From Bacteroidaceae bacterium (GTDB lineage Bacteria > Bacteroidota > Bacteroidia > Bacteroidales > Bacteroidaceae): a DNA stretch of 64,000 nt. Every line of letters starts with the position of its first letter. Within the stretch, counting starts at the first letter, position 1. Both the position numbers and the translations under genes were made by a program. Shown one piece after another: positions 11,501 to 18,815 of this stretch. Below the pieces are notes generated by a model that made no database searches, was not told the origin of the DNA, and worked only from the letters and a program-made list of their open reading frames with translations. Location of the stretch: the NCBI GenBank assembly GCA_017552435.1, contig JAFZPZ010000110.1:1-64000 (forward strand), in the 5' to 3' direction.

Positions 11501-13174
11501 GGTTCCCTGCATCTCGTCCCACCAACCTTCAGGAACCCAGCCGTCCTGATTCTTGTTGGTGTCGATACCCAAGGCTGCACCCGGCGGATCCACCTCGCCT
11601 GCAGGGATGAGACGCGGAATGAGCTGCGTACCCTGACTGTTACCAGATTCTTCCGATGAATCAGAAGACTCCGTATCGCCGATAAAGGAAATGGCCTTCT
11701 CGCTACGCAGATAGATCCACTCTCGCACCTTGCTGTCCTCACCGTTGCGCACAAAGGCGATGGGAGTACGGTATATCTCCACCAAGGTAGGCTCGATACC
11801 GATGCTGTCGGAAGAAGAGCTGTCGGACATGTCTGCACTAATGACCCTGCATATACGGACGTTGATGTTCTGCTGTGTCGTGAACACGCTGATGGGAATG
11901 GTGGCTTCGGCAATATCCGCAATGGCATTGTCGAAAGTCAGTGTTGTCCATTCGTCGGCATCGGCCATTGCGTACTGCACGACAAGATTCGCTGAATCGA
12001 GTTGCCCGCGAGTGAGCTTGAATACACTGCCTTTCTGGTCGGTGGCGCGAATACGCACCTTGATGCCATCGGCAGGGCTGTAGGCATCCGTAGTCGGGTC
12101 GTAGCTGACTATGGATGTTGACAGTTCCAGCTCGTACTTCTCAGCCGTCTCGGCCATGATGGTGACGGTGGCCGTTGCTATCGGAACGATGACTGCATCC
12201 TCATGCCCTTCTTCGACGGAGCTGCTTGAATCAACGGAATCTTCCGAGCTGGCGGAAGAACCTGAGCTGCTTGATATGCCTGAACTTGACGATGAACTTG
12301 AACTGCTGTCAACACCTGATGAGCTTTCTTCTTCATGCTCCGTACCCCATGCAACAACAGTAAAGGTTGCTGACACGGATCCGTTGAAGTCGTCGTTGTC
12401 GTTTCGGGAATGGGAAAGGACAATGTTTCCTGTCCTGCCGAAGCCAAGTGCGCGGCCTTCCGGCGGCCATGGCGCATCGGCATATTCATCGCCTGTGTTG
12501 CGCTGAATAGTCCAGTGGTCAAACCGCTCAATATCGGTATCTGCCCAGCCCTCCACCAGACGGGCACGCAGTATAAGCTCTTTATTCCATGGCACATAGG
12601 GTGTAGGACCTGCGTCCTCGCCCTCAATGGAACAGTCTATCTCAATGCGCAGGGGCATGTCGTCGGGATCGAGGTTCCACTCCGAATTGAACTGGTCGGT
12701 ACCCAGGATGCCGGTATCATAATCCATGCTGCGCTCGCCACTTTCAGGCAGTGCCACTTCACCGAGCTTGATCCACCAGTATTTGTTTGTGGCGTTGTCA
12801 ATCTCTTCCGTAGCAGTCGCAGTGTTCTTTGCAAGGCCGACCCATGTAACGTATGGGTATTTGTCCTTCCACATTCCTTCCTCATACACTTTTGGAGCGA
12901 ATACGAGATACCCGTCGCTCTTGTCTTCCTTAGCAAGGCGGGCGTAGATGGTGTATGGTTTCGTGATGTCGGCCAGACGGCGGTTGCGACCTGCAAGCGT
13001 CCATTCCTGGTATGTGTTGTCGGAAAAGTTAAGCTGCGCTATACCCTGACTATATACCTTTATCTTCGTACCCCTGGCCACAAAGACGGCCAGATCGTTG
13101 GCCGAGTTGTTGGCGTTGGGCGTGATGCTGATGGCTGACGGGAGCACATAGAATACGGGTGAGGTGCGGGGCAT
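5522..13174 (-). CDS. Giant tail protein (2550 aa) with serine-rich inserts
   Basis: Start placed at ATG 13174 (MPRTSPVFYVLPSAISITP), preceded by AGGAAAAG; the frame stays open 50 codons further upstream, but that part crosses the promoter. Serine-rich low-complexity stretches, the longest near residues 280-325 and shorter ones near 450, 505 and 580, separate beta-rich segments; many Ig-like repeats follow (for example SFVNCDDSGTVIG near residue 1800). A short collagen-like LRGPRGLTG occurs near 2030, and the last 500 residues resemble a fibre shaft and tip. First gene of the leftward late operon. Probably a tail-tip or central fibre protein; its size exceeds usual tape-measure lengths and it lacks coiled-coil heptads. 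Function inferred from composition and position. Confidence 0.8.
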   Translation of the reverse strand: MPRTSPVFYVLPSAISITPNANNSANDLAVFVARGTKIKVYSQGIAQLNFSDNTYQEWTLAGRNRRLADITKPYTIYARLAKEDKSDGYLVFAPKVYEEGMWKDKYPYVTWVGLAKNTATATEEIDNATNKYWWIKLGEVALPESGERSMDYDTGILGTDQFNSEWNLDPDDMPLRIEIDCSIEGEDAGPTPYVPWNKELILRARLVEGWADTDIERFDHWTIQRNTGDEYADAPWPPEGRALGFGRTGNIVLSHSRNDNDDFNGSVSATFTVVAWGTEHEEESSSGVDSSSSSSSSSGISSSSGSSASSEDSVDSSSSVEEGHEDAVIVPIATATVTIMAETAEKYELELSTSIVSYDPTTDAYSPADGIKVRIRATDQKGSVFKLTRGQLDSANLVVQYAMADADEWTTLTFDNAIADIAEATIPISVFTTQQNINVRICRVISADMSDSSSSDSIGIEPTLVEIYRTPIAFVRNGEDSKVREWIYLRSEKAISFIGDTESSDSSEESGNSQGTQLIPRLIPAGEVDPPGAALGIDTNKNQDGWVPEGWWDEMQGTDDTYHYEYGSYRDWIRESSSSASSNEQADSGDQAEQRIGHWGEFSKPTIWSYRAEDAITYRCRWTLAGNVVYQLIAAYTGAFRGTLPLVATLMKRTGNGPEEIVTADATIITVKCDGLPYQTTVSAQNPQFTISETVNPEFVSYLNNVALTGLTITFTIDGEEHTFSIPVIRDADEDSIKGTMAAYGEELFVSKVHDDVAAGMIRFTNERGVQFGEDFASGLTGFGGRIDGNADAELESLTLRRFLEVPELRYNRISIQVGNRWRAPGGGIIESVTPDKDGSGNILNTGVIKLHLEDGEIGKVAVDDICMGIFHDGMTLENNDADDYDDYIGNFRFSGFFTTYFRITQILSGSDKPNGEFRYALRNDVRFPASHAPCAMMHFVCYGNFTNVDRQESRYSTLTYERYLTGVNNWEFTKENIGAQYGELSNLSVFGLNMEGYSAYLNNIYMSGRLEQINTIVDQLSSYHVDFSDYVDVITVDDVGNVIGGLYKVNDNVPYDYRIYSAISVRKNNQLLTICGENETVGPGKFKVYTEPVRCTCSLKNSTIYITSIENIKDGIPGTADDVNFDYDSMRDMQNCFVNLTIDCEGNTSIIKQFPVTIKHQSEPFVGADISNEFSSVSWNTRTQAYIGLPVVFDFKMWHNNEMLNIGSATNISLSSATTGVTLVSGSAPAQGPATSSIYYNKNIITVNGKKYARIQLTAMGVDISPVVDIDVTCTATYSGVPYERTLRHTINKSTDTNVYQLLTDPAEVCASYNANQQKVLNTNNITCSVRCDSTDDKHYTVAVADYAKHGLFITTQKFTMNASNQEVAGTEEAYSTVSGVTVSADNTRVRFKLYKLADTTLSTISALLDPSNVIEVLDVEDVPVVLDGLDGENSIQVVLDNDSDNVTCTEDGTVVAATLSVVHACLMDGEDTIGSSVLGSTRSSNKQQYGKFSSGTLTQGWEIECSNCTAEIANAWTTVDGKPWITINLLTVTDDAASINVKCLYTKHGQNAYYNRLFTVSKLYGIDKHEIILNPNSICYKANDDTYTPTHFNVYIYKTTQKDDRHLMTTLPSHSPAQHGDYSLQYSLDKGATWTDISGYSSGVAIRESSDNGSGNKFSWDDADSIEIRLRQYFVENGVGTWILLDQECEDIVADGQDGKGVEYIFFTQDSWINDSPNGMATPTIRDERTYQGFQEDDYCPYNVGATQQWTDQPTGVSGNVGYKYEFYAQRKKVNGVWQNFGAVHLWNKYTESGSSPYILDLSNDNSFVNCDDSGTVIGSYETTDIIVVEGGRDAFDDFNYTVTGNNITATRSGRTITPSNIQAISATIVVEATLKTNANFKLTAVYSINKSFPGNSTVIYSLQPSVDIFHKLGDNGNFTEQTFSVQVKKSVGSDTSMVTQAAEMSTEGLALSYTKDGSSDVSNLTGSMTGIPVAQLLNGVQQYITLFLKGTGANSNKLYDRERIYIVKDGDTGDAFEYEDFTQEQLEDLRGPRGLTGCHERVYQQYTHDNNLLYRNDENADNIQGIRYVDFMCVEDPTKASGYALYKCKITHPASATTFALDEANWEPVAENVSSAYFNYIVARNAHFKFGSSNQLVIYNSSNQIVAGLTGAIPDASHEDESVRIWAGNENPSIAPFRVQQDGQMFADKAHIKGLVEIKNADEGVMVYDSSDNLRVQVVAGEVDEPVNETAYATGTAKQTTKGSQTSRIDLTPTPIVLSMGELKAGAVISASSTPISPSTETMLYITVSSGGSTMRITDSGLPEKIRYELRFVTSNGNTIYTGTGGATASGSITTLSLPLLFYGPVIPVTATYYAHVYVWIEDVNEDNTASDTFGGIASTATITTSAKMCFNQTTPQGTRIGINGLFVNMGTNKSFSITGDNAEIRYGNYRIKVDNNGIYQYNSSYGYIPMVKKVKTISSDYEILAEDGVLFLNNSSTINLTLTSGSSDEIKIISKSGVAYELRGMPVIRSNGQAANPFTADDYRPRIFVKDTSAASPSWYELYCSN

Positions 13175-13211
13175 ATCTTTTCCTGTAAAGTTTGAACGAT
13201 AAAGTTTTACC

Positions 13212-13247
13212 GGAATATACAGCTTAACACGACATGCGTCAAGGGCA
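13212..13247 (-). promoter_or_regulatory. Late promoter, leftward (tail-fibre operon)
   Basis: On the minus strand: TGCCCTTGAC (13247-13238), then TATATTCC (13219-13212), with 20 nt between TTG and TA. This fits the Bacteroidetes -33/-7 layout and gives a leader of about 30 nt before the 2550-aa gene. The upstream box is identical to two other promoters in the window. Confidence 0.7.
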
Positions 13248-13263
13248 ATGTAATGCCCTTGAC
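13238..13263. repeat. 10-bp inverted repeat made by two divergent promoter boxes
   Basis: GTCAAGGGCA, 6-nt spacer, TGCCCTTGAC: a perfect palindrome. Each arm is the -33 region of one of the divergent promoters, so the palindrome is better read as two back-to-back activator or sigma sites than as a terminator. Confidence 0.75.
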
Positions 13264-13289
13264 CGGCTAAGCTCAATGGCGTATTTTTC
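13254..13289 (+). promoter_or_regulatory. Late promoter, rightward (tail operon)
   Basis: TGCCCTTGAC (13254-13263) followed, 20 nt after TTG, by TATTTTTC (13282-13289). The expected transcript start is about 20 nt before the ATG at 13316. Confidence 0.7.
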
Positions 13290-13315
13290 GGATAGATAAA
13301 GCAACAATTACCCGC

Positions 13316-16300
13316 ATGGAACATTTATCGTTGGAAATATTCAACCTTTCGGGAACGGACAGCAAGTACGCATCATTGCCGGAGGATACTACCATCACCA
13401 TCATAGACACGAGTGAGATCTTCGGGTCGGGAGATGTGTGGAGCTACAATTTCAGTCTGAACGTGCAGGCTAATGCACATATCTTTGGCAGTGCCGGGGA
13501 TGTACACGGATCGCGGTTGCACGAGCAAATCAACAAACGGCGTGCAAGACTATGGGTTGAGGGACTTCCGCTATACTTGGGATACCTGAAACTTGACGAC
13601 GAGGCAGAAGTGGACCGTGATGGTAACGTTGACGTAAGATTTGAAAGCGGGCAGAAGACATTCGATGAGATGATTGAAGGCACGAATGCCAGGGAAGTGA
13701 GCGTTGGTGACGTGGTGATTGGCGTCGCGCTCAACAGAAAGCGAATCATTGAGACGATCAGCCCGGGCTACCGATTCAAGCTGGATGGTTTGGAACCTTA
13801 TGCCGTAAAGGATTCGAGACTAAGGACGGTGTGCGAGAGTTTCTTCGACAAGAACATCGACGGTGCCAACAAATATAAATACACGCCATATTCACAGCGA
13901 TGGCCGAAACTGGTAAAAAGCCATGGAAAGGTATGGGACAACTCAGGAGTTGAGAGGAACCTTGACTTTACAAACATACAGAGTCCATACGATGCCGGCC
14001 ATACATTCTGCAACATCAACATCTGCTATCCGCTGAAAGTAAACGACAACGGAGAGGAGAAGGCGGCACGGGGATATACCATGCGGCTTGCGCATGGAGA
14101 GCCTACCACTCATGGAGGCGACAACCAGACACGCTACAACAACGCGCCGAATTTCTATCTGCTGCACTTCATCAACCGTCTGTTCAAGGATCTGAAGATC
14201 TATGTTGAAGAGAACCAGGCTATGGACGTGGAGGATCTTCGCCGCGTGTTCATGCTGAACTACGGATGCTACTATGAGGAGATTGAAAACCGTGGGGATT
14301 ATTTTGACAGCACTGCCCATAGAACTCCTGATTCCATGCTGGGGCGATACGGACAGTATTACATGCCGTTTCTGGACAAGGACGGGGAAAAGTACATTAC
14401 TAACAGCTGGATGAACGCAGGCGACCGGGCCGATCCTGAAAACGGATTTGGCAACGCATCAGCAGGAAAGGTGCTTCTTCGGGATGTTGTCGTGCAGATA
14501 GGTGGTGAGACTGTTCTTCAGGTTGGATCCATAGAGGGGAAGGTGTATAATTCCTGGTTCAACAAAGAAGGGGCGTTTGGTGATTACGACCGGGCCGATT
14601 TCCATCCTTCGCCATACCTGTACAGTGAGGAGAAAACCCTTGGGGCTTATTCAGCTTATCTTGCCTATGCAACAGGCGACAACTACCCAAAGGTGGAAAT
14701 CAAGGAGATTATTGAGGCCATGAAAGCCATGTTCGGCGTGCGGTTCCTGTTCAGCGAAGATTTCAAACGGGTACGCATTGTGCTGCTGCGTAATATCTTC
14801 CGCAACACCGACGTACAGGAAATAAGCTGCGAGATTACGGATAACGATGTGAAGCTGGAAAACGGCATCCGTGGTTTCCGCATGAGTTACGGGAAAGGTA
14901 ATGAGGACACCAGCTTCTACTATAAAGGCTTCAACGACCTGTTCCCCCGCGTTTCCAAGACCTGGAAGGACACAAGCGACACACACGACTATTCCCAGTG
15001 GAAACTGGATGCTTCCTATGATGAAATCAAACAGCATGTATCTGCCATGAACAAGATATGCTATGTAACGCCCGTCAATGGCAACGCATACGGTGTAAAG
15101 GTGGATGAGGAAGAGGATGTACTCTATCCTTCACTGTTTGAAATGGCAGGATTCATGGATGCGGAAGACGGCGACTGCAGTCGTACCGAAGATGAGGGAG
15201 TGACGATAGAAGAGGTAAACATCAGTGCATCTCCTGTGATCATGAACGATGTGAATGATACTTACGCATCGTTATTTAACGGTGACATGAAAGCGCCGAC
15301 GATAGTAAAGACCGACGAAAGCGACGATGGAGCCTACAATAATTCTGCTTCGAAGATAGCTACCTTCGCCAGAATTACGACGGAGAGTGTTGACTTCGAC
15401 CAGGGTGGTATTGATCCCGAGGATGGGCATGCGCGGACAGGTTTCACAGTCTCAGGAAAACTTGACGTATATAGTTGCGAAGGATTCCGCATACGTATGG
15501 AAGACAATTACGGTATCAGTAATGGGGGTACGCCTTTCGATGATGCCGATCCCGGACTGTGCTTCGGTATTATGCGTAGCAGCGGAGCCGACGCACATAT
15601 CTTCTATGACAAGGATGAAATTGAAAACGAGCACCCGATGAACGACTATTGGGAGATCGTGCCGGGAAGCGGAGCCATCGACCACCCGGACACCTGCAAC
15701 AGCTACGGTAACGAGTGGGACTACGACGGCAGCTTTACCATCACACCGGCACAGGCACCAGCCAAGCTGGCTGAAATGTTTCCAAACAGCGACGCGCCAT
15801 TCAACGACCCTGAACTTGGCTACATCACTGGTACCATGTGGATATATGTACGGAACAACTCAGGTAGGTCAACAAAGGTTCTGTTAGCGACCGAATACAG
15901 CGAGGCTGGTGTAACAGTCACAGGATCTGGTGACATACGCTATTTTGCAACCCTGACACTTGAAGAGCTCCAGGAGTTAAGCCGTAACAGCCGGCACGTG
16001 ATTGTAGAGGTTGACAGTAGCGACGAACGCGGAAGTACACTTGTGCAACTGTGCAAGTTGGCTTACGGAGGAGGTACTGAACCTATAACCATTGACAACG
16101 GTGTGGGGTCGCGATACGGAAGATTCTCACTGAAGCTGAGGGCCGAGAAACTGAACCCGTACTTTGACCCGTCAGCAGTCGAAAGCAGCTATAACCGCCG
16201 CTACCTTGCCATTACAAACGAGAATTTGCGGAAACGCGGACTGTGTGACCAGTTCTACAAGGAATACTCCTATTGGGTTAGGCACGCCCGAATCATAAAG

Positions 16301-16456
16301 CGGACTGTTTATATGTCTATTGCACAGCTGCTTGCCATAGACAAGACAAAACGTGTAGCAGTAGGCGATGTGTTGGGATTCATCAGGAAGATGCAGATCT
16401 CGGTCAATATCAAAACAGGACTTGGCATGGTGTCAATGGAGATTATGTATATTTAA
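13316..16456 (+). CDS. Putative tail/baseplate protein, 1046 aa
   Basis: First gene of the rightward late operon, ATG at 13316. No family is recognised with certainty. The N-terminal 130 residues (beta-rich, with WSYNFSLNVQANAHIF) and the repeated aromatic and acidic content look like a baseplate or tail-hub component, and the C-terminus (VAVGDVLGFIRKMQISVNIK) is beta-structured. No signal peptide or membrane segment. It is followed 35 nt later by the 353-aa tail protein and is divergent from the 2550-aa fibre gene, which supports a structural role at the tail end. Function is inferred from context. Confidence 0.75.
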   Translation: MEHLSLEIFNLSGTDSKYASLPEDTTITIIDTSEIFGSGDVWSYNFSLNVQANAHIFGSAGDVHGSRLHEQINKRRARLWVEGLPLYLGYLKLDDEAEVDRDGNVDVRFESGQKTFDEMIEGTNAREVSVGDVVIGVALNRKRIIETISPGYRFKLDGLEPYAVKDSRLRTVCESFFDKNIDGANKYKYTPYSQRWPKLVKSHGKVWDNSGVERNLDFTNIQSPYDAGHTFCNINICYPLKVNDNGEEKAARGYTMRLAHGEPTTHGGDNQTRYNNAPNFYLLHFINRLFKDLKIYVEENQAMDVEDLRRVFMLNYGCYYEEIENRGDYFDSTAHRTPDSMLGRYGQYYMPFLDKDGEKYITNSWMNAGDRADPENGFGNASAGKVLLRDVVVQIGGETVLQVGSIEGKVYNSWFNKEGAFGDYDRADFHPSPYLYSEEKTLGAYSAYLAYATGDNYPKVEIKEIIEAMKAMFGVRFLFSEDFKRVRIVLLRNIFRNTDVQEISCEITDNDVKLENGIRGFRMSYGKGNEDTSFYYKGFNDLFPRVSKTWKDTSDTHDYSQWKLDASYDEIKQHVSAMNKICYVTPVNGNAYGVKVDEEEDVLYPSLFEMAGFMDAEDGDCSRTEDEGVTIEEVNISASPVIMNDVNDTYASLFNGDMKAPTIVKTDESDDGAYNNSASKIATFARITTESVDFDQGGIDPEDGHARTGFTVSGKLDVYSCEGFRIRMEDNYGISNGGTPFDDADPGLCFGIMRSSGADAHIFYDKDEIENEHPMNDYWEIVPGSGAIDHPDTCNSYGNEWDYDGSFTITPAQAPAKLAEMFPNSDAPFNDPELGYITGTMWIYVRNNSGRSTKVLLATEYSEAGVTVTGSGDIRYFATLTLEELQELSRNSRHVIVEVDSSDERGSTLVQLCKLAYGGGTEPITIDNGVGSRYGRFSLKLRAEKLNPYFDPSAVESSYNRRYLAITNENLRKRGLCDQFYKEYSYWVRHARIIKRTVYMSIAQLLAIDKTKRVAVGDVLGFIRKMQISVNIKTGLGMVSMEIMYI

Positions 16457-16488
16457 GAGTTGAAGAATTGAAGAATTGAAGAGTTGAA
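16457..16488 (+). repeat. Four tandem GARTTGAA octamers
   Basis: GAGTTGAA, GAATTGAA, GAATTGAA, GAGTTGAA end to end, starting one base after the TAA of the 1046-aa gene and ending 3 nt before the next ATG. The array fills the whole intergenic gap and therefore the ribosome-binding region. Confidence 0.85.
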
Positions 16489-16491
16489 GTT

Positions 16492-17553
16492 ATGGCAGTA
16501 ACAGTATCTGGGATGTTCGGCAGCGGTCATACCTATTTCGCCGGCTCTCCCGTGGTCATCGACATCAGCGGACTGTATTGGGGCGCAAACGTTACAAGCC
16601 CCTTTACCGTTGTGCGTGTCAAGGTGATATACAACGGCAATGTCGTTGGAGAATTTCATGCGGACACTGGCGGACAGACAAGCATCAGCTTTGACATCAG
16701 CTCAGCACTACGAGCTATATGGAGCGACTATAACTATAGTTCGGAATTAACGGCAGCGCAGGGCGGCACATCAGCATCCCTGCGTTCATACCGGTCATAT
16801 TCGCTCGAAGTATATACAGAATACCTTGACAGCAACGACGGGGAGTTTACGCAAACCAGCTGCGGAACGTTCACCGGAGGACAGTGTGCCATAGGATGGC
16901 TTACGGAGGTGGAGCGTAGCAACATCGGAAACAAAGCCAATGCAGATGCCTCGCACTGGGAACACACAAACAACCGTAACGGCGATGCCAGCACGAAACC
17001 AAGCAGTTCTCCTGAGAGAGTAGGAAACACAAGCATAACATCTTATGTGGATGTGAGCAACAGCGGTACGACAAGCGCCTTCTATTTACCAAATGTCGTG
17101 CCTGCATCAGACAGTACTTCTCCACACGCACCTATTGTTCTCCGTGACAACATTCCGTATGTTGACTTCCTGTTCGTTAACCGGCGCGGGGCTATCGAGA
17201 CATGTTCAGCCAGGATAAAGGAGGGCATGAGCATTGATGTGGAGTCGAAGCAATACGGACGTGTGGAACGGCCTACGTTCAAGCCATCACGTTCGCTCAT
17301 GGCATTTGCCTCTGGTGGCAGGAGATCCTGGTCTATGTCGTCAGGATATCAGACACGCGAATGGGCAGAATGGTGGGCGCTCGATTTCTTGATGGCCAAG
17401 CAATGGTGGATGCGCTATCCCATAGGCGATGCCAACGGCACTTTCGTACCCGTCATTGTAGAGCCCGAAAAGAAGAGCATGGATATCTACGACCGGGTAA
17501 AGCAGCAGATGCCACATGTTGACTTCGCAGTAACACTGGCACTGGAAGGATGA
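16492..17553 (+). CDS. Tail protein, 353 aa
   Basis: ATG at 16492 directly after the octamer array. Glycine- and serine-rich N-terminal half (beta-sandwich-like; 'HTYFAGSPVVIDISGLYWG'), then a tryptophan-rich segment near residues 285-310 (REWAEWWALDFLMAKQWWM). I do not recognise the family. It sits between the 1046-aa tail gene and the holin-like genes and is probably a tail or baseplate accessory protein. The stop overlaps a promoter box at 17554. Confidence 0.7.
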   Translation: MAVTVSGMFGSGHTYFAGSPVVIDISGLYWGANVTSPFTVVRVKVIYNGNVVGEFHADTGGQTSISFDISSALRAIWSDYNYSSELTAAQGGTSASLRSYRSYSLEVYTEYLDSNDGEFTQTSCGTFTGGQCAIGWLTEVERSNIGNKANADASHWEHTNNRNGDASTKPSSSPERVGNTSITSYVDVSNSGTTSAFYLPNVVPASDSTSPHAPIVLRDNIPYVDFLFVNRRGAIETCSARIKEGMSIDVESKQYGRVERPTFKPSRSLMAFASGGRRSWSMSSGYQTREWAEWWALDFLMAKQWWMRYPIGDANGTFVPVIVEPEKKSMDIYDRVKQQMPHVDFAVTLALEG

Positions 17554-17589
17554 TGCCCTTGACCAAGTAGAAAAAATGACGTAACTTCG
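17554..17589 (+). promoter_or_regulatory. Late promoter upstream of lysis genes
   Basis: Third copy of TGCCCTTGAC (17554-17563), followed 20 nt after TTG by TAACTTCG (17582-17589). The transcript would start about 25 nt before the holin-like gene at 17622. Identical box and spacing to the two promoters at 13.2 kb. Confidence 0.7.
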
Positions 17590-17621
17590 CAATAACAACA
17601 TATCGGTAACACACAACAGAA

Positions 17622-17954
17622 ATGAACGAAATAATGACAGACATCTGGCCGTTCCTCGTAACGGCCCTCTTTGGAGCAATAGGTTGGCAATGGAGGGAGA
17701 GCCATACGCTGAAAATCCGTGTGGCAGTCCTTGAGAATACTGTTGAGAACCTGCAGGGTACTCTCAGCAACATACAGAAGCGGCAGGACTCGCAGTCAAG
17801 GAAACAAGATGACATCCTCGACCGTATAAGCACCATGGAATCGGAACTGCTTAAACAGATGGGAGGTATGGCTTCCAATATATCTGCACTGTCTTCAGAC
17901 GTGAAGGGATTACGCGAATTACTTGCTGTATCTGACATACCCAACAGACATTAG
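17622..17954 (+). CDS. Holin-like protein with N-terminal membrane segment and coiled coil
   Basis: 110 aa. Residues 6-23 (DIWPFLVTALFGAIGWQW) form one membrane segment, followed by a long heptad-rich coiled coil (residues 30-100). This layout (short N-terminal TM, coiled coil) resembles BhlA/UviB-type holin-like phage peptides. It is the first gene after the late promoter at 17.55 kb and lies 2 nt from a second membrane protein; together they are the likely lysis pair. No endolysin is seen in this window. It could alternatively be a spanin-like or tail-associated membrane protein. Confidence 0.6.
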   Translation: MNEIMTDIWPFLVTALFGAIGWQWRESHTLKIRVAVLENTVENLQGTLSNIQKRQDSQSRKQDDILDRISTMESELLKQMGGMASNISALSSDVKGLRELLAVSDIPNRH

Positions 17955-17956
17955 CG

Positions 17957-18319
17957 ATGATCATGGGCGAACGGTTAAGAAGGACGGGCAACGAGGCCCG
18001 CAAGCGGTGGAGCCAGAAAATGCCACGCTTTTTCCGGCAGCTTACCGTGTTGTGCGCCTGCGTCGCAGGAACGGCATTCGGAATCAATACGATGCTGACA
18101 ATGGCTGGGGCCGTGGCGCACGAATGGTGGAACGATGTGTACCCCTTGCTAATCGGCGTACCTACAGGCATGGCTATCGTATGCAAGCTGACAGTGGCTG
18201 GTGGGTATAAGGAAATAGACCCGGACAAGCTAACGCAAGGTAACATCATACTTGGAGAGGGATTCGGACACAAGAAGACGTGGCGTTCAGCGAATAAGGA
18301 AACGGAGGAGAATGAATAA
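17957..18319 (+). CDS. Holin-like membrane protein, 120 aa
   Basis: ATG at 17957 (a second ATG two codons later is possible). Positively charged N-terminus, then two membrane segments (about residues 28-50 and 58-82) and a charged C-terminal tail. Size and topology match phage holins. Last gene of the rightward late operon, followed by the hairpin terminator at 18.45 kb. Confidence 0.6.
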   Translation: MIMGERLRRTGNEARKRWSQKMPRFFRQLTVLCACVAGTAFGINTMLTMAGAVAHEWWNDVYPLLIGVPTGMAIVCKLTVAGGYKEIDPDKLTQGNIILGEGFGHKKTWRSANKETEENE

Positions 18320-18439
18320 TCAACACAGAAATCAACATATAAGCATAAGCGACATGCTACAATATTTTTGTCATTTAGTAAGTAAATGGTTAGATAGGTT
18401 AGTAGAGTAAGTTTTTAAAGTATGAATTTATTTTAAAAG

Positions 18440-18473
18440 AAAAGACCGCCGTCCGCGAGGATAACGGTCTTTT
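18440..18473. terminator. Bidirectional hairpin terminator between late and early blocks
   Basis: 9-bp stem AAAAGACCG / CGGTCTTTT with a 16-nt loop; T-runs follow on both strands. It lies between the end of the rightward lysis genes and the stop of the leftward gene at 18477, so it can end both transcripts. Confidence 0.8.
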
Positions 18474-18476
18474 TGG

Positions 18477-18806
18477 TTAGTCAAATCCGAACACCTTGCT
18501 CAGTTCGTCTTCCGTCCCATCTGAGGAATCCATCTTGAGAAGATATTCAGGCGTGTCAGCCGGATCCAGCAAATAGGTCGGGATCCATGCTTCATCAGGC
18601 ACGCCACCTGGTGTGTCGTGAAAACGGAGAAGGAGATGGCCATGGCGCTCGTCAATGCGCTCGCCTATGCGGTCGTGCCACCGTTCTGCCAGTTTCCGCA
18701 CTGCCAGGTAGAAGTCGTGCCGTTCCTCGTAGCCGTGCAACAGGTGGTCGCGAAGGGGTGCACGGTCAATTGTGGAGAGAACCTTGTAGAACTTTTTATC
18801 TTCCAT
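18477..18806 (-). CDS. Hypothetical protein, 109 aa
   Basis: Soluble, charged protein (MEDKKFYKVLSTIDRAPLRD start) with a His- and Arg-rich middle (ERWHDRIGERIDERHGH near residues 41-57). It is the last gene of the leftward early operon, 9 nt after the radical SAM gene. Not recognised. Confidence 0.65.
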   Translation of the reverse strand: MEDKKFYKVLSTIDRAPLRDHLLHGYEERHDFYLAVRKLAERWHDRIGERIDERHGHLLLRFHDTPGGVPDEAWIPTYLLDPADTPEYLLKMDSSDGTEDELSKVFGFD

Positions 18807-18815
18807 CGGCTTTGT

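Noticed and set aside
11221..11928. 235-aa leftward ORF in a second frame inside the tail gene
   Set aside because: Ser/Arg/Pro-rich shadow of the serine-rich inserts of the 2550-aa protein.
13175..13324. 50-codon upstream extension of the 2550-aa gene
   Set aside because: It runs through both divergent promoters; ATG 13174 with a purine-rich leader is better.
18354..18410. 18-codon rightward ORF starting MLQYFCHLVS
   Set aside because: No clear ribosome-binding site and no second copy; too short to support.
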